Below are positions 61,731 to 64,000 of a DNA stretch of 64,000 bases, piece by piece. Position 1 is the first letter of the stretch. Each line of letters begins with the position of its first letter. Made by a program: the position numbers and the translations under genes. The DNA lies in contig NZ_BBJO01000009.1 of the NCBI RefSeq assembly GCF_000739575.1, positions 62,001 through 126,000 on the forward strand, in the 5' to 3' direction. This stretch comes from Halobellus rufus (GTDB lineage: Archaea; Halobacteriota; Halobacteria; Halobacteriales; Haloferacaceae). The notes beneath the pieces were generated by a model. That model was given only the letters and a program-made list of their open reading frames with translations. It was not told the DNA's origin and ran no database searches.

Positions 61731-62427
61731 ACGACCCCTCGTAGAGCGCGGTGCCGACGACGACGGCCGCCGCGCCGGCGTCTCTGAGCGCCCGGACGTC
61801 GTCGAGCGAGGCGACGCCGCCGGAGGCGACGACCGGGATGTCGACGGCGTCGACGACCCGCTTCGTCACCTCGGTCTGGACGCCCGCCTGCTTTCCCTCG
61901 ACGTCGACGTCGGTGAAGAGGATCGATCCCGCGCCGAGTTCCTCGTAGCGCGCGGCGGCCTCGGCGGGGTCGAGGCCGGTTCCCTCGGTCCACCCCGACA
62001 CGAGGACCTCGCCGTCTTTCGAGTCGAGACTCACCATCACGCGGCCCGGGTACTCCGCCGAAACGTCTGCGACCAACTCGGGGTTCTCGACGGCGGCGGT
62101 CCCGAGGATCACGCGCGCGACGCCTCGGTCGAGGAGGTCGGTGGCGTCGGCTGCGGTCCTGATCCCGCCGCCGAGTTGCACCGGGACGCCGACCGCATCG
62201 ACGACGGCCTCGACGGCGGCGGCGTTCGCGCGCTCGCCCTCGAACGCGCCGTCGAGGTCGACGAGGTGCAGCGTCTCCGCGCCGGCGTCGACCCAGCGGC
62301 GGGCCGCCTCGACGGGATCGCCGTAGCGCTTCTCGGTGCCGCGTTCGCCCTGCACGAGCTGGACGACCTCGCCGTCCTGCATGTCGACGGCGGGGATGAC
62401 CTCGAAGTCGGGGAAGAGATCGCTCAT
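61702..62427 (-). CDS. hisA: HisA, phosphoribosylformimino-AICAR phosphate isomerase
   Basis: A 241-residue (beta/alpha)8-barrel enzyme of histidine synthesis that opens the ribose ring of ProFAR. It begins MSDLFPDFEVIPAVDMQDGE with the first catalytic Asp, has GGGIRTAADATDLLDRG in the first half, and FTDVDVEGKQAGVQ with the second catalytic Asp, plus VVASGGVASLDDV with the phosphate loop. Start 62427 is required by this opening. hisB and hisG are 14 kb away, so the pathway genes are scattered. Neighbours suggest no shared operon. Confidence 0.96.
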   Translation of the reverse strand: MSDLFPDFEVIPAVDMQDGEVVQLVQGERGTEKRYGDPVEAARRWVDAGAETLHLVDLDGAFEGERANAAAVEAVVDAVGVPVQLGGGIRTAADATDLLDRGVARVILGTAAVENPELVADVSAEYPGRVMVSLDSKDGEVLVSGWTEGTGLDPAEAAARYEELGAGSILFTDVDVEGKQAGVQTEVTKRVVDAVDIPVVASGGVASLDDVRALRDAGAAAVVVGTALYEGSFTLADAMGV

Positions 62428-62504
62428 ACCGACTCCTCCGCGACGATGCGGCCTAAAGTCTCCGGAGCGCCGTGGCGACTCCCGGTCCCCAGACCGACTG
62501 GCTC

Positions 62505-62735
62505 TCACTCCGTCAGCGGCAACAGCACGCCGAACACGAACGGCGAGAGCAGCGCGATCGCCACGCCGATCCACTCGGCGTCGACGAGCAGCGCGTGTTC
62601 CCACGCGGGGACTGCCGCCCCGGTCGCCGCGATCGCGAACTCGCCGAGCGCGCCGAGCGCGAACAGTCCGATTCCGAAGAGGAAGCTCCGTTTCGTCAGG
62701 GTCGGGTAGTCGACGTCGCCGTACCGTCCTGCCAT
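62505..62735 (-). CDS. Small conserved haloarchaeal membrane protein (DUF7860-like)
   Basis: A 76-residue protein: MAGRYGDVDYPTLTKRSFLF, then two hydrophobic helices (FLFGIGLFALGALGEFAIAA and WIGVAIALLSPFVFGVLLPL). The YPTLTKR motif before the first helix and the LSPFVFG motif in the second are typical of a haloarchaeal family, remembered as DUF7860 without certainty. It is upstream of hisA on the same strand with a 77-base gap and could share its transcript. Function unknown. Confidence 0.7.
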   Translation of the reverse strand: MAGRYGDVDYPTLTKRSFLFGIGLFALGALGEFAIAATGAAVPAWEHALLVDAEWIGVAIALLSPFVFGVLLPLTE

Positions 62736-62893
62736 ACGCGTCGACGCGCCGGCGTCGTACTACAGGATTTCGCTTGGGGAATCGACGACGAAACCGGGGC
62801 GAATCTGCGATTTCGACAACTCCCGAGACGGCTGCCGCCGATCGGTACCGCCGGACCGAAAGGGCCACAACGCCCGTTGCGGTACGGAGGGCT

Positions 62894-63154
62894 ATGACGA
62901 CGGCGCTACTCGAACTGGTTCCTGTGCTGCTCGAACTCTCCGCGTTCGGCATCGGCGCGCTCGGACTCTCGCTCGTCGGCGCGTACGTCGAACGGTTCGC
63001 GATCGTGACCGCCCAGCACGGACAGCCGATGCTCGCGCTCTGGGCGGCCCTGATGGGCGCAGTCGCGCTGTACTTCGCGTACTCGCTCACGACAGACCGC
63101 GTGGTTCCGGCGCTCGCCGATCTCACCGGGCGGGCGGCGACGTCGGCGGAGTGA
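62894..63154 (+). CDS. Small membrane protein, 86 aa
   Basis: ATG 62894 opens 86 codons (MTTALLELVPVLLELSAFGI). Two or three hydrophobic helices are present (ALLELVPVLLELSAFGIGALGL trimmed, then MLALWAALMGAVALYFAYSL) with YVERFAIVTAQHGQ between them. The start is set by the change from Arg/Thr-rich to hydrophobic sequence and by the coding context. It lies 78 bases before the phosphohexomutase gene, same strand, and may be co-transcribed. Unrecognised. Confidence 0.65.
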   Translation: MTTALLELVPVLLELSAFGIGALGLSLVGAYVERFAIVTAQHGQPMLALWAALMGAVALYFAYSLTTDRVVPALADLTGRAATSAE

Positions 63155-63232
63155 GCGCGGGCGGAATTCGCCCACTCCTGCCGGCTCCCCGTGTCGCAAC
63201 CGCTTTCACTCACGCCCGAGGAGTGACACCCA

Positions 63233-64000
63233 ATGAAGCTCTTCGGTTCGAGCGGGGCGCGCGGCGTCGTCGGCGACGGCCTGACGCCCGAGTTCGTGCT
63301 CCGCATCGCGAAGGCGGCCGGGACGGTGTGGGAGACCGACCGCGCGGTCGTCGCCCGCGACACGCGAACGACGGGGGAGATGCTGACGAACGCGGCGACG
63401 AGCGGCCTCGAGAGCGTCGGTCTCGACGTCGACAGGCTCGGCCCGACCCCGACCCCGAGCGCCGTCCGCTACGCCGGCGAGAACGAGCGGCCGGCGATCG
63501 TCATCACGGCCTCGCACAACCCGCCGGAGTACAACGGCGTCAAACTCGTCGGCGCCGACGGCGTCGAACTGTCCGTCGAGGACCTCGAGACGATCGAGTC
63601 GCACGTGCTCGCCGAGGACTTCGCCACCGCCGCGTGGGACGGGGTCGGCGAGTCCCGGCGAGTCGACGCGGCGAACCGCGAGTACGTCTCCGACCTGCTC
63701 TCGGCGATCGACCGCGAGTCAATCGCCGCCGCCGACCTCACGGTCGCGCTCGATCCGGGCCACGGCGCGGGCGCGCTGACGAGCCCCGAGTTCTTCCGGC
63801 GGCTCGGCTGCGACGTCGTCACCGTCAACGCCACCCCCGACGGGCACTTTCCCGGCCGCGACTCGGAGCCGGTCGAGGAGAACCTCGGGGACCTGAAGTC
63901 ACTCGTGCGGGCGGCCGACGCCGACGTCGGGATCGCACACGACGGCGACGCCGACCGGGCGGTCTTCGTCGACGAGCGCGGCGAGTTCGTCGCCGGCGAG
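63233..64000 (+). CDS. glmM: Phosphohexomutase (GlmM/phosphomannomutase family), 3' end outside window
   Basis: The frame is open from ATG 63233 to the window edge: 256 codons of an expected ~450. It begins MKLFGSSGARGVVGDGLTPE. The phosphoserine loop is VITASHNPPEYNGVKLVG, domain 2 shows LDPGHGAGALTSPEFF, and the metal-binding loop is IAHDGDADRAVFVDERG. Enzymes of this family move phosphate between C1 and C6 of glucosamine, mannose or glucose. The GSSGARG opening is common in archaeal GlmM, but substrate cannot be fixed by the visible part. Confidence 0.88.
   Translation, partial: MKLFGSSGARGVVGDGLTPEFVLRIAKAAGTVWETDRAVVARDTRTTGEMLTNAATSGLESVGLDVDRLGPTPTPSAVRYAGENERPAIVITASHNPPEYNGVKLVGADGVELSVEDLETIESHVLAEDFATAAWDGVGESRRVDAANREYVSDLLSAIDRESIAAADLTVALDPGHGAGALTSPEFFRRLGCDVVTVNATPDGHFPGRDSEPVEENLGDLKSLVRAADADVGIAHDGDADRAVFVDERGEFVAGE

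Noticed and set aside
1-64000. CRISPR arrays, rRNA, tRNA, insertion sequences and prophage genes
   Set aside because: I looked for regularly spaced repeats, tRNA T-arm patterns, transposase motifs and phage structural genes by eye and found none. A tRNAscan and IS search would be the decisive test.

Overview
The window is chromosomal DNA of a halophilic archaeon (class Halobacteria). It is GC-rich, the predicted proteins are strongly acidic, and the gene set is archaeal: PolD DP2, a TATA-binding protein, an RFC small subunit, an XPD-like helicase, LysW-type arginine synthesis, a PGF-CTERM protein and a PssD-type decarboxylase. Gene order such as rnz-rfcC-pssD and argGH-lysW-argXCBDEF resembles, from memory, Haloferax volcanii and its relatives, so I infer order Haloferacales without naming a genus. 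It reads as a core, housekeeping-rich region. I saw no rRNA, tRNA, CRISPR array, insertion sequence or prophage.

Layout. 1-2.8 kb: end of a membrane protein, a small conserved protein, a NifU-domain protein and a sulfatase-fold enzyme. 2.8-8.5 kb (minus strand): PolD large subunit carrying a 494-residue intein in its catalytic motif, behind a PPC-domain protein. 8.5-9.96 kb: a tiny ORF and an internally deleted FMN-dependent 2-hydroxyacid oxidase. 10-18 kb: CBS protein, glyS, dolichol-kinase-like protein, a two-part cation/proton antiporter, PgsC/PgsB-type polyglutamate synthesis genes and a stub of an aldehyde dehydrogenase. 18-27.6 kb: the complete arginine pathway through the LysW carrier protein, argG-argH-lysW-argX-argC-argB-argD-argE-argF, mostly with overlapping or touching ends. 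27.7-39.8 kb: cation exchanger, PGF-CTERM metallopeptidase, XPD helicase, P450, RNA-ligase-like protein, SRPBCC protein, SPFH protein, USP and TauE transporter. 40-64 kb: uvrB, a SpoIIM-type membrane protein, divergent tssA/tssB rhodaneses, hisB, hisG, tbp, trmG10, pssD, rfcC, rnz, a PAS histidine kinase, a DUF460 protein, tyrS, hisA and the 5' part of a phosphohexomutase.

Points of most interest. (1) A near-palindrome lies over the argG TATA box and a shorter near-copy with the same 9-bp core lies upstream of lysW; this looks like a shared operator of the two arginine transcription units. Each unit is also preceded by an Arg-rich mini-ORF (43 aa with 10 Arg; 28 aa with 7 Arg). (2) Four genes (DP2, antiporter regulator, XPD helicase, SRPBCC protein) are each broken by loss of one base from a short homopolymer. 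The uniform pattern, and the essential nature of DP2, argue for consensus error rather than real decay. (3) The hydroxyacid oxidase has lost its catalytic Lys/His/Arg segment in frame, and an aldehyde dehydrogenase survives only as 38 C-terminal residues. (4) The DP2 intein ends in Gln instead of Asn and has lower GC than its host gene.
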